This document shows, in pieces, positions 41,395 to 49,856 of a stretch of DNA of 64,000 nt. Numbering within the stretch: position 1 is the stretch's first letter; each line of letters opens with the position of its first letter. Made by a program: the position numbers and the translations under genes. This stretch comes from RGEC01 sp964475595 (GTDB taxonomy: Bacteria > Bacteroidota > Bacteroidia > NS11-12g > UBA955), in NCBI GenBank assembly GCA_964475595.1, contig CAYYXG010000001.1, forward strand, positions 62,001-126,000, in the 5' to 3' direction. The notes below the pieces were generated by a model. That model saw nothing but the letters and a program-made list of their open reading frames with translations. It was not told the DNA's origin and ran no database searches.

Positions 41395-43185
41395 TTAGTC
41401 GTTCAGCTTTAAAACCGCCATGAAGGCACTTTGGGGGATTTCTACATTACCCACCTGGCGCATGCGCTTTTTACCGGCCTTCTGTTTTTCCAGGAGTTTG
41501 CGTTTTCGGCTAATGTCACCACCATAACATTTGGCTGTAACATCCTTGCGTATCGCAGATATATTTTCCCTCGAAATAATTTTGGCACCAATGGCCGCCT
41601 GTATGGCAATTTCAAACTGCTGTCGGGGGATAAGATCCTTTAACTTTTTACAGATTTTTTTACCCAAATCAAAAGCATTATCACGGTGGATAATTGCACT
41701 GAGTGCATCTACCTGCTTGCCATTGAGCATAATGTCCATTTTTACCAGCTTACTTTCCTTATAACCCAATGGCTGATAATCAAAGCTGGCATAACCCTTA
41801 CTGATGGTTTTCAGGCGGTCATAAAAATCAAATACAATTTCTGCCAATGGCATTTCAAAGGTCATTTCTACCCGGTCGGATGTTATGTAAACCTGATTTT
41901 TTAAAATTCCACGCTTATCCAGGCAAAGACTCATTACAGATCCTACGTATTCAGACTTTGTAATCACCGAGGCCGTAATGTAGGGTTCTTCCACATAATC
42001 TATTTTTTCAGGTGGAGGTAAATCGCTTGGATTGTTGACCGGAATTACTTCACCTTTCATGTCATAAGCCACGTAACTTACGTTGGGTACTGTGGTAATT
42101 ACGGTCATTCCAAATTCTCTCTCCAGTCTTTCCTGGATGATTTCCAGGTGCAACATGCCCAGGAATCCGCAGCGGAAGCCAAATCCCAGAGCAGCAGAAC
42201 TTTCAGGTTCAAACACAATACTGGCATCATTGAGTTGCAATTTCTGCATGCTTTCCCGCAGCTCCTCATAATCCTCTGTATCCACAGGATAAATACCGGC
42301 AAACACCATGGGCTTAACATCTTCAAACCCTTTGATGGTTTCTGTAGTAGGGTTCACGAAATCAGAAATGGTATCCCCCACTTTTACCTCCTTGGCATCT
42401 TTGATTCCGGAAATAATATACCCTACATCACCTGCTTTAATTTCTTTCTTAGGCAGTAAATCCAACTTTAGCACACCAATTTCATCGGCATGATAATCGT
42501 GCCCGGTGTTCATGAATTTTACATGCTGACCGGTTTTGATGCTGCCATCAATTACCCTGTAATAGGCAATGATACCGCGAAAGGAGTTAAATACCGAATC
42601 AAAAATCAAGGCCTTTAAAGGTGCGTCGGGATTGCCTTTGGGAGCAGGAACACGTTCTACAATGGCCCTAAGAATATCATGTACGCCCTGTCCGGTTTTG
42701 CCGCTGGCAGCAATGATTTCTTCGCGGTTGCAGCCCAGCAAATCCACAATTTCATCTTTTACCTCCTCCGGCATGGCTCCCGGTAGGTCTATTTTATTTA
42801 GAACCGGAATGATTTCGAGGCCATGTTCCAGCGCCATAAACAGGTTGCTTATGGTTTGTGCCTCAATACCCTGACTTGCATCCACAATCAGTAGGGCACC
42901 TTCGCAGGCGGCTATACTTCGGCTTACCTCATAGCTGAAATCTACGTGGCCGGGTGTGTCAATCAGGTTGAGAACATAATCCTCACCATCCAGCTTGTAA
43001 TTCATTTGAATAGCGTGGCTTTTAATGGTGATACCGCGCTCACGCTCCAGATCCATGTCGTCTAGTGTCTGGGCCTGTAGTTGTCTTTTGTCTATTGTTC
43101 CGGTGTATTCCAGCAAACGGTCTGCCAGCGTGCTTTTTCCGTGGTCAATATGGGCAATGATGCAGAAGTTGCGGATGTTTTTCAT
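41395..43185 (-). CDS. lepA: Elongation factor 4
   Basis: 596 residues from the ATG at 43185, exactly the usual LepA length; a start nine bases earlier is possible. Domains: GTPase with H-I-D-H-G-K-S, D-T-P-G-H-V-D-F and N-K-I-D-L; beta-barrel domain II; two EF-G-like domains; and the LepA-specific C-terminal domain with a Lys/Arg-rich tail (G-K-K-R-M-R-Q-V-G). It remodels stalled ribosomes by back-translocation. It is the last gene of a minus-strand run, about 30 bases downstream of the dprA start. Confidence 0.97.
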   Translation of the reverse strand: MKNIRNFCIIAHIDHGKSTLADRLLEYTGTIDKRQLQAQTLDDMDLERERGITIKSHAIQMNYKLDGEDYVLNLIDTPGHVDFSYEVSRSIAACEGALLIVDASQGIEAQTISNLFMALEHGLEIIPVLNKIDLPGAMPEEVKDEIVDLLGCNREEIIAASGKTGQGVHDILRAIVERVPAPKGNPDAPLKALIFDSVFNSFRGIIAYYRVIDGSIKTGQHVKFMNTGHDYHADEIGVLKLDLLPKKEIKAGDVGYIISGIKDAKEVKVGDTISDFVNPTTETIKGFEDVKPMVFAGIYPVDTEDYEELRESMQKLQLNDASIVFEPESSAALGFGFRCGFLGMLHLEIIQERLEREFGMTVITTVPNVSYVAYDMKGEVIPVNNPSDLPPPEKIDYVEEPYITASVITKSEYVGSVMSLCLDKRGILKNQVYITSDRVEMTFEMPLAEIVFDFYDRLKTISKGYASFDYQPLGYKESKLVKMDIMLNGKQVDALSAIIHRDNAFDLGKKICKKLKDLIPRQQFEIAIQAAIGAKIISRENISAIRKDVTAKCYGGDISRKRKLLEKQKAGKKRMRQVGNVEIPQSAFMAVLKLND

Positions 43186-43196
43186 AAAAGGCACCG

Positions 43197-43204
43197 CAAA
43201 TATA
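43197..43204 (-). promoter_or_regulatory. -7 box TATATTTG before lepA (minus strand)
   Basis: The minus strand reads TATATTTG, 11 bases before the lepA ATG at 43185. It falls in the short spacer behind the YkgJ-like gene, so lepA can be transcribed on its own. Confidence 0.58.
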
Positions 43205-43233
43205 AGCCACAGATTACCCTAATTGGCAGGGCT

Positions 43234-43689
43234 TTAGGCATTTTCAATATGTTGAACAATTTTAGCCACAGCCGGACATACATCAAGGTTTTTTTCGGCC
43301 AGTTTCAGCAATGTGTGCATCTTGCGCATGTTGGTATGCGGGTATTCCCTGCAGGCCTTGGGCCTGTGTTCATAAACGCTGCAATAGTTATCACTGCCCA
43401 GAAAGGGGCAAGGCGTTTGCCTGAAAGCATAAATACCATCTGTATCCAGAAAAAGGTATTGTTCAATGAAAGCACCCGGTTTTATTTTTAGGTATTTAGA
43501 CAATCTTTCAATGTCTTTTTCGAACAGCATGGGGGAGGTGGTTTTGCAGCAATTGGCGCAGGTTAAACAATCAAACTCGCTGAAAACAGCATCATGGGCG
43601 ATGGAAAACTGTGCATCCAGATTGGCCGGCGGCCTCTTTTTTAATTGCTTGAGTTTGGTTTTTATGGCTTCCAGCTCTTTATCTGCCAT
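43234..43689 (-). CDS. YkgJ-like Cys-cluster protein
   Basis: 151 residues. After a Lys/Leu-rich N-terminus a CxxCxxCC cluster lies near residue 39 (C-L-T-C-A-N-C-C), with further cysteines in T-P-C-P-F-L, N-Y-C-S-V-Y and R-P-K-A-C-R-E-Y-P. This is the YkgJ-type zinc/iron-sulfur cluster family (CxCxxCC). No enzymatic role is established. It lies 7 bases downstream of the cytochrome peroxidase gene on the same strand and may share its transcript. Confidence 0.86.
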   Translation of the reverse strand: MADKELEAIKTKLKQLKKRPPANLDAQFSIAHDAVFSEFDCLTCANCCKTTSPMLFEKDIERLSKYLKIKPGAFIEQYLFLDTDGIYAFRQTPCPFLGSDNYCSVYEHRPKACREYPHTNMRKMHTLLKLAEKNLDVCPAVAKIVQHIENA

Positions 43690-43696
43690 TTTTATC

Positions 43697-44644
43697 CTAT
43701 TTGCGTGAGGCAGAAGCCGATGTTAGGGTATGCAAAAACGCCAGCAGATCTGACTTTTCCTGTCGAGTGAGACCCAGTTTGCCATTGAGTAAGGTATCGC
43801 GATTGATGGCATCGGGAACTATGGCAGCAGGGTCATTATAATAGTCGATAACTTCTTCAAGGGTTTTAAACATTCCATTGTGCATGTAGGGTGCTGTTAA
43901 AGTCACATTTCGCAAACCCGGAACCCTGAATTTGCCTATATCTGTGCTAATTTTCGTTACCACAAAACGGCCACTGTCATTAAGGTTTTTGGCGTTAAAC
44001 AATCCAATGTTTTTAAATTCATCTGCGGTAAAATCCGGGGTGAAATGACATTCGAAACACTTGGCTTTTTCAATAAATATTTCCCTCCCTCTCATGGCTG
44101 AGATGCTAATGGCAGATGAATCTCCATCCATAAAACGGTCTAGGGGCGCATTCCCGGTTTCCAGGGTTCGTTCAAAGGCGGCAATGGCGCGCGCAGCCAA
44201 AAAGGCATCCGGCAATTTGCCGTATTCTTTTTTAAACCATTTCACATAGAATTTATCTGCCCTCAGCCGGCGGTTTAGTTCCTTGATGGTCATGCCCATC
44301 TCTATGGGATGCTGTATGGGTTGTAGCGCCTGATCCTCTAAACTAAGCGACCTGCCATCCCAGAAAAAATAGGGTCTGCCGCCAAGGTTGGTAAGGGGCG
44401 GGGCATTGCGTGTTGTGGTTCCACCGTTAAACCCCTTGGAAAGTGCGGTAGTGTCAGAAAATGCAAATGCAGGGATGTGACAATCAGCACAACTGATACT
44501 GTTATTTCGTGAAAATCGTTTGTCAAAAAATAAGGTTCGACCCATTTCTGCCTCACTTATTTCCCTAAAATCAGGAGGAAGTGAAAATGCCAGCCAAAGG
44601 GCTACGCCAATCAATAGAGGCCATATTTTATGGAGCAGTCGCAT
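43697..44644 (-). CDS. Di-haem cytochrome c peroxidase family protein
   Basis: 315 residues with an N-terminal export signal or anchor (about 5-22). Two haem-binding CxxCH motifs are visible: S-C-A-D-C-H near residue 51 and K-C-F-E-C-H near residue 198, the CCP/MauG pattern. Also present are the motifs G-R-T-L-F-F-D-K-R-F and R-V-P-G-L-R-N-V-T-L-T-A-P-Y-M-H-N-G-M. It reduces hydrogen peroxide in the periplasm or oxidises other substrates. The ATG shares one base with the stop of the rluA-like gene. Confidence 0.92.
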   Translation of the reverse strand: MRLLHKIWPLLIGVALWLAFSLPPDFREISEAEMGRTLFFDKRFSRNNSISCADCHIPAFAFSDTTALSKGFNGGTTTRNAPPLTNLGGRPYFFWDGRSLSLEDQALQPIQHPIEMGMTIKELNRRLRADKFYVKWFKKEYGKLPDAFLAARAIAAFERTLETGNAPLDRFMDGDSSAISISAMRGREIFIEKAKCFECHFTPDFTADEFKNIGLFNAKNLNDSGRFVVTKISTDIGKFRVPGLRNVTLTAPYMHNGMFKTLEEVIDYYNDPAAIVPDAINRDTLLNGKLGLTRQEKSDLLAFLHTLTSASASRK

Positions 44645-45360
44645 TATACCGCATCGTATTTGCGTAGAATTTTGAGCAGTACCTCCATGTCTTTGGGGTA
44701 AGGTGCTTCAATCTTAATTATATCATCGCTCATATTGCGAAATGCAATAAGTGCAGCATGTAGCGCAAATCGTTTTATCAGTGGGCTGTCCTCGCCTTTA
44801 TGTTTGCGTTTTAGCTGAGAAAGTAAAAACATTTTACCTCCATATAATTCATCTCCGAGTATGTGGGTGTTTTGTGATTCCAGATGTACCCGGATTTGGT
44901 GCATTCTGCCGGTAACCGGCTGGCATTCCATAAGGGTGAAATGTCTGAACACTTCCAGTGTTTTGAAAAAGGTAGCCGATGGTTTTCCTGAACGGTCGAT
45001 TCTTACCCTACCGGGAATTTCAGTTTGTATGGGCAAGTCCACCAAATGGTCATCAAATTGAATTTGCCCCTCCACAACTGCATGGTAAATTTTCTCCACT
45101 TTGCGGTCTTCAAATTGTATGCTCATGTGTCGGTAAGCGTCAGCATTGAGGGCAATTACCACAGCGCCACTGGTTTCGCGGTCCAGTCGGTGGCAAAGTG
45201 AGGCATCCGGATTAAATTCTCGCGCCATTTCCAGCAATGAAATATGGGTGAATTTTCCTCGCTCGTGCAAGGAAGGGACAAAAGGAGGTTTGTTTACAAC
45301 GATAAAATCATCGTCGCGGTATAAAATCCAGCTTTCAAACTCCCTGATTGAATGTTTCAT
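44644..45360 (-). CDS. RluA family RNA pseudouridine synthase
   Basis: 238 residues without an S4 domain. H-R-L-D-R-E-T-S-G-A near residue 57 contains the catalytic Asp, and P-V-T-G-R-M-H-Q-I-R-V-H near 145 is the second family motif. It isomerises uridines in rRNA or tRNA; the exact site is not predictable. Its start overlaps the upstream exonuclease stop by 4 bases. Confidence 0.92.
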   Translation of the reverse strand: MKHSIREFESWILYRDDDFIVVNKPPFVPSLHERGKFTHISLLEMAREFNPDASLCHRLDRETSGAVVIALNADAYRHMSIQFEDRKVEKIYHAVVEGQIQFDDHLVDLPIQTEIPGRVRIDRSGKPSATFFKTLEVFRHFTLMECQPVTGRMHQIRVHLESQNTHILGDELYGGKMFLLSQLKRKHKGEDSPLIKRFALHAALIAFRNMSDDIIKIEAPYPKDMEVLLKILRKYDAV

Positions 45361-46124
45361 TCGTTGCGCATGCTGAGACGTATGCGGGTAAGTACATTTT
45401 TGGTTTGCATGGGAAAATCTCCGTCCATCATCCAGTTGTAATAGCCGGGTTCATCACGCAAGACATCTTTTACCGCTTTGTTTTTGTGTTTTCCAAAATT
45501 AAAAATAATTTCTCCCTGATCATTATACACAAATCTGCCTGCAAGGTCTGCCAGGTTGTTTTGCCCACTCATTTTATGCAGCGCATCAATATCTCCTGGT
45601 AAATCATCGTATCGCTCAATTTGTGCCTTAAGAATAGCCCAGGTGGCCAAAGTATCTGCTTCTGCACTGTGTGCATTTTCAAGATCCCGGTTGCAGTAAA
45701 ACTTGTAAGCAGCAGTTAGATTGCGTGGTTCCTTTACATGAAATATTCGCTGTGCATCAATGAATTTGCGTTTTTCTACTTCAAATTCCACGCCGGCCCG
45801 ATAAAATTCCTCCACCAGCATGGGAAAGTCAAATTTATTGCTGTTGAATCCACCAAAATCGCATTCCTGCATAAACTGGCTGAGTTCTGCAGCCAACATT
45901 TTGAAAGTGGGTTTGTCTGCTACATCTTCATCGCTAATACCATGTACCGCAGTGGCTTGAGGGGGGATGGGAATGCCGGGATTTATGCGGTAAGTGCGCA
46001 GTTCTTCGTGGCCTTCTGGAAACACCTTAATCATGCATATTTCTACAATTCGGTCTGCAGAGGTATTAATGCCGGTAGTTTCAAGATCAAAAATAACCAG
46101 GGGGCGTTTGAGTGTAAGTTTCAT
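45357..46124 (-). CDS. DnaQ-like 3'-5' exonuclease with DUF3820-type C-terminus
   Basis: About 255 residues from the ATG at 46124, which gives the conserved short N-terminus. Exo motifs: V-I-F-D-L-E-T-T-G near residue 9, G-F-N-S-N-K-F-D near 95 and H-S-A-E-A-D-T near 150, a DEDDh nuclease. The C-terminal ~60 residues (F-N-F-G-K-H-K-N-K and Y-N-W-M-M-D-G-D-F-P) match the DUF3820-type module attached to many Bacteroidota exonucleases. Probably acts in DNA repair or RNA trimming. It starts 21 bases after trmD. Confidence 0.9.
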   Translation of the reverse strand: MKLTLKRPLVIFDLETTGINTSADRIVEICMIKVFPEGHEELRTYRINPGIPIPPQATAVHGISDEDVADKPTFKMLAAELSQFMQECDFGGFNSNKFDFPMLVEEFYRAGVEFEVEKRKFIDAQRIFHVKEPRNLTAAYKFYCNRDLENAHSAEADTLATWAILKAQIERYDDLPGDIDALHKMSGQNNLADLAGRFVYNDQGEIIFNFGKHKNKAVKDVLRDEPGYYNWMMDGDFPMQTKNVLTRIRLSMRNE

Positions 46125-46145
46125 GAGTATTGGCAAATGCCTAGT

Positions 46146-46838
46146 TTATTGGGTGTCCAACTTTTTAAATAAATCGGGTCTTAGTTTTTGTGTTCGTTCC
46201 ATGGACTGTTCCAATCTCCATGTTTCTATTTTTTTGTGATTGCCACTAAGCAATATATCCGGAACTTTTTGATTTTTGAATAACTCAGGTCTTGTGTACA
46301 GAGGAGGGGCTAGTAAACCGTCCTGAAAGCTGTCAGAAAGCGCACTCTCTTCATTACCCAGCACGCCGGGTAGCAGTCGTATTACAGCATCCGCTATGGC
46401 TGCTGCTGCTATTTCACCGCCGCTGAGAACAAAATCTCCCAACGATATTTCCCGGGTAACGTACAGGTCACGAATGCGTTGGTCAATACCTTTGTAATGA
46501 CCGCAAATAATCATGATGTTTTGCACAAGAGACAGGGCGTTGGCAATACGCTGTTCAAATTTTTCACCATCCGGACTGGTGTATATGATTTCATCGTAAT
46601 GGCGCTCTGCCTGCAGCTTCTCAATCAGGTTGGACAAAGGTTCAGGCATCAGCACCATTCCGGCGCCACCACCAAAGGGGTAATCATCGATCTGACGGTA
46701 TTTGCCTAAACCATATTCATGAAGATTGTGAATGTGAATTTCAGCAAGCTTCTTATCTGTGGCCCTTTTAGGAATGCTTTGACCGAGCGGACTTTCCAGT
46801 AAACCGGGCACGGCTGATATGATGTCAATTCGCAGCAA
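46146..46838 (-). CDS. trmD: tRNA (guanine37-N1)-methyltransferase
   Basis: 230 residues of the SPOUT fold. The deep trefoil knot is marked by C-G-H-Y-K-G-I-D-Q-R near residue 113 and the S-L-G-D-F-V-L-S-G-G-E segment near 132; G-G-G-A-G-M-V-L near 57 contacts the cofactor. It methylates G37 of tRNAs using SAM. It is part of the rpsP-rimM-trmD operon, with 6 bases between rimM and trmD. Confidence 0.95.
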   Translation of the reverse strand: MLRIDIISAVPGLLESPLGQSIPKRATDKKLAEIHIHNLHEYGLGKYRQIDDYPFGGGAGMVLMPEPLSNLIEKLQAERHYDEIIYTSPDGEKFEQRIANALSLVQNIMIICGHYKGIDQRIRDLYVTREISLGDFVLSGGEIAAAAIADAVIRLLPGVLGNEESALSDSFQDGLLAPPLYTRPELFKNQKVPDILLSGNHKKIETWRLEQSMERTQKLRPDLFKKLDTQ

Positions 46839-46844
46839 TGTTCT

Positions 46845-47351
46845 TCAAAGTTCGGTAAGACCTTCCGGAAGTTTCATAAAAATTTCCTTTTTTTCTTCTT
46901 CAATGCGGACAATCCATTCCTCTACTATGGGGATAAGGTGACTTTTACCGATTGTTGTTTTTACCAACATCATAGGGCCTTGAGGGTATAGTTCTATTTG
47001 TTCAATGATGCCTTCAAAAAATAAATCTGTGTCCTTAACCGTGAAACCACGTAGGTGATTCCAACTAAATACAAAAGACTGCTTTACTTTGTTGCTTTCC
47101 AGCAAAATCGGTTGGCCGGTTAGTGTTTTTACATCCTCTTCTTTATCTATGTCGGCCAGCTTGATAACAGATGCATTTCCGGAAACCCCTTCAATGAGAA
47201 AGGGAACTCCCTTGCCATCGATTTCGATGAACAGGAAATTCCCTTTTTTAAAATATTTTGCCACGGACTCATCCTCCAGGGCAAGATTCATTTCCCCTTT
47301 GAAGCCGTGTTTTCCGGCAATCCGACCAATGCGGGTCAGGGGTGGAATCAT
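46845..47351 (-). CDS. rimM: Ribosome maturation factor RimM
   Basis: 168 residues with an N-terminal RimM beta-barrel (I-G-R-I-A-G-K-H-G-F-K-G-E-M) and a C-terminal PRC-barrel (G-F-T-V-K-D-T-D, I-P-I-V-E-E-W-I-V-R-I). It assists 30S head assembly by binding S19. It lies between rpsP and trmD, 6 bases after rpsP, the classic gene order. Confidence 0.93.
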   Translation of the reverse strand: MIPPLTRIGRIAGKHGFKGEMNLALEDESVAKYFKKGNFLFIEIDGKGVPFLIEGVSGNASVIKLADIDKEEDVKTLTGQPILLESNKVKQSFVFSWNHLRGFTVKDTDLFFEGIIEQIELYPQGPMMLVKTTIGKSHLIPIVEEWIVRIEEEKKEIFMKLPEGLTEL

Positions 47352-47357
47352 AAGCGA

Positions 47358-48068
47358 TTACTCGGCGTTTTCTCCTTCAGCCGGAGCAGCGTCTTCGGCA
47401 GCGGGCTCCTCAGCAGCGGGTTCTTCAGCAGCAGGCTCTTCAGTGGCGGGTTCCTCAGCAGCAGGTTCTTCAGCAGCGGGTTCTTCAGCAGCGGGTTCTT
47501 CAGCAGCAGGCTCTTCAGTGGCAGTTACTTCAGCGGTTGAGCTGTCTTCAGCAACTACTTCTTCTCTTCCTTCGCTGTCGGTAGTTTCTTCAACTGCTTC
47601 TTCGCTAATGCTGTTTTGCTTGGCCAGTACACGGGCTGCAATCGCTTCGCGCTTCTGTGCTTCTGCTTTCAGGGCATCTGATTTGCGGCTGTTGCTGGCT
47701 TTTTCGAGGTTGCTGCGCTTGTCAGCAATTTTCGCCTCTTTGGAGGTCATCCACTCAGCAAATTTCGCATCTGCCTGTTCTTGTGTGATAGCGCCTTTGC
47801 GCACACCCACCTGCAAGTGATGTTTGTAGAGAACGCCTTTATAGCTCAGGATGGCACGGGCCGTGTCTGAGGGTTGAGCGCCGTTGGCCATCCACTGAAC
47901 GGCCTTTTCTAGGTTAATGTCGATGGTTGCAGGATTGGTGATAGGGTTGTAAGTACCGATTTTGTCGATAAAACGGCCATCCCTAGGAGCACGCGAATCC
48001 GCCACCACAATGTGGAAGAAAGCACGTTTCTTCCGGCCATGTCTTTGCAATCTGATTTTAGTTGCCAT
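47358..48068 (-). CDS. rpsP: 30S ribosomal protein S16 with long acidic repeat tail
   Basis: 236 residues, against about 80-100 for ordinary S16. The conserved S16 fold covers about residues 1-85 (K-I-R-L-Q-R-H-G-R-K-K-R-A-F-F-H-I-V and a D-G-R-F-I-D segment). Residues about 90-160 are a charged helical extension, common in Bacteroidota S16. Residues 185-224 consist of eight EEPAA-type units, followed by a short Glu/Ala-rich end. The tail is probably disordered and exposed. First gene of the rpsP-rimM-trmD operon. Confidence 0.93.
   Translation of the reverse strand: MATKIRLQRHGRKKRAFFHIVVADSRAPRDGRFIDKIGTYNPITNPATIDINLEKAVQWMANGAQPSDTARAILSYKGVLYKHHLQVGVRKGAITQEQADAKFAEWMTSKEAKIADKRSNLEKASNSRKSDALKAEAQKREAIAARVLAKQNSISEEAVEETTDSEGREEVVAEDSSTAEVTATEEPAAEEPAAEEPAAEEPAAEEPATEEPAAEEPAAEEPAAEDAAPAEGENAE
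47397..47516 (-). repeat. 15-base tandem repeat (eight units) in rpsP coding for EEPAA
   Basis: Eight 15-base units, read on the plus strand as variants of GCAGCGGGTTCTTCA, encode E-E-P-A-A (one E-E-P-A-T). A related unit flanks the array. Units differ at third positions, so the array is old enough to have diverged, but it could still change length in steps that keep the frame. Confidence 0.9.
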
Positions 48069-48227
48069 TTTCTTCTTTTTATTTAATTATGCCCGGGTCT
48101 CCTAAATCCGGGGGTGCGAAATAAATAAAAAACCTTCTAATAAACAAGTCATTACACTCTTTTAGCGGTTTTTCATGCTAAAATCCAAAATAAATGTTGT
48201 TATATTGCAAAAAATAATTCTATTTCT

Positions 48228-49856
48228 TTGAGAAACTTATTTCGCTTAAACAATGGGGTTGGAAAAGCCGTTATTGGGCTCCTTGTGGTTGTGTTGTTTT
48301 CTTCCTGTATAAAGGATAGACTTGAAAAATTTCAGCATTTGAATGGCATTCGTTGGAAAGGTAATTATGCCGCACCTATTGTAAATGCCGAGTTAAATCT
48401 TGAGGATGCAGTGGCCTTGGTAAACCAGGAATGGGTGAGTTCCTTTCCGGATAAAACCCTGATTGTGCACTATGATAAAAAGCATGTTTCCAAACGGGCA
48501 GACGAAATTTACTCGATCAATAATCGCAGCTTCGTTGAAAATATCTCACCTACTCAATCAGAACTGAATCAGCTAACGGCTAATGGGTATGTAGCTATAG
48601 AAAGATATTTTATTTTTGATTTGGCTCCGGGGGCCGGTATCCAATGCGATTCCATTTGGTTGAAGGAGGGTCGATTCGCCGCAGAAATTGCGGTGAATAC
48701 CAATCACAAGGGAAAGGTGACCACGGAAATTACTGACTTGTTATCCAATAATGCCACCGTTTCATTAAATCACACTTGGAATAGTAGTGGGGCCATTAAC
48801 CTGAGTGACGATCACAAAGTTGCCGGCACTGAATCGCTGAATCTTACACAAGGTAATCTCGGGTACAATCAATTTAGGGTGAAAGTAACCTGGGAAATTA
48901 CCCAAACCGGTTCCATCAATACCGGCGAGCAGCTTCAACTTACCATGAAGACAGAGGGATTAAAGTTCAGAAAATTGTACGGCAATCTCGGACAGCCCAA
49001 TCTGCTAACAGTGCAGGATTCATTGGATTTGTCCTTGTTTTCAAATAAAATTCTAAAAGGCAATATTGTTTTTGAGGATGCCCGTATTAACATTCGGCTG
49101 AAGAATGGATTTGGGAAAAAAATGCAATATGATATTCAGAATCTAGCATTACAGTCACAGAATGGATTGCCTACTGCCGTAACATCCTATCCATCCTCCA
49201 ATATGGTTGCAGCGGCCTCTGATGCGGGCATACTTACCTACAGCATGGATTCAGTTTACATTTCACAGGCCACAGGAAGCAATGTGGCTGCTGTGATGAA
49301 AACAGAGCCGCATTCTCTTGCTTACTCGGTTTCGGCTATCCCGCAGTTAGGACGTGGTTTTATATGGGATGAAAGCCAGCTTGAACTTTTGGTTTCTGTA
49401 GAATTGCCGCTTTATGTGAGCACAAAAGATCTTGTGCTTGAAGATACATCGGACCTTGACCTTGGAATTGGAGAAGAAGGAGATTACCTCGAAATGATTA
49501 AATTTAAAATGAACGCTGAAAATGGAATCCCACTGGGAGTGGGCATTCAGTGTTATTTTATGGATGGTGCCAATCAGTTACTTGATTCTTTGTTTCAGCC
49601 GTTTAGATACATACTCAGGCAGGCCGATGTGGATGCAGGCGGAACAGTCATTGCTCCCTCAAAAGATCAATGGGAGCTGGTGGTAGAAAAACCCAAACTG
49701 ACCAATATCCTCAAAGCCAAGCGATTAAGAACCCGTGCATGGATTCCCACGTCTCAATTTAACGGAAATCCCATACCGGTGAGGATAAGCAAAGACCAAA
49801 ACGTGAAACTGAAAATGGGTGTAGAAGTAAAATTATCAGCCGATGCAGAACTCTAA
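48228..49856 (+). CDS. Predicted outer-membrane lipoprotein of unknown function
   Basis: 542 residues from a TTG start; no in-frame ATG precedes the lipobox. Hydrophobic residues about 14-24 are followed by L-F-S-S-C at about 27, a lipoprotein signal. The mature chain is rich in beta-strands, with no motif I recognise; segments such as N-A-E-L-N-L-E-D-A-V and V-S-V-E-L-P-L-Y-V-S recall other Bacteroidota surface lipoproteins. It overlaps the start of the DUF5723 outer-membrane gene by 14 bases, so the two are translated together and probably form a complex. The target process is unknown. Confidence 0.78.
   Translation: MRNLFRLNNGVGKAVIGLLVVVLFSSCIKDRLEKFQHLNGIRWKGNYAAPIVNAELNLEDAVALVNQEWVSSFPDKTLIVHYDKKHVSKRADEIYSINNRSFVENISPTQSELNQLTANGYVAIERYFIFDLAPGAGIQCDSIWLKEGRFAAEIAVNTNHKGKVTTEITDLLSNNATVSLNHTWNSSGAINLSDDHKVAGTESLNLTQGNLGYNQFRVKVTWEITQTGSINTGEQLQLTMKTEGLKFRKLYGNLGQPNLLTVQDSLDLSLFSNKILKGNIVFEDARINIRLKNGFGKKMQYDIQNLALQSQNGLPTAVTSYPSSNMVAAASDAGILTYSMDSVYISQATGSNVAAVMKTEPHSLAYSVSAIPQLGRGFIWDESQLELLVSVELPLYVSTKDLVLEDTSDLDLGIGEEGDYLEMIKFKMNAENGIPLGVGIQCYFMDGANQLLDSLFQPFRYILRQADVDAGGTVIAPSKDQWELVVEKPKLTNILKAKRLRTRAWIPTSQFNGNPIPVRISKDQNVKLKMGVEVKLSADAEL

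Noticed and set aside
47089..47820. 243-codon plus-strand open frame with Gly-Ser-Ala repeats
   Set aside because: Mirror of the rpsP repeat array on the other strand; the repeats explain its length, and rpsP/rimM are certain.
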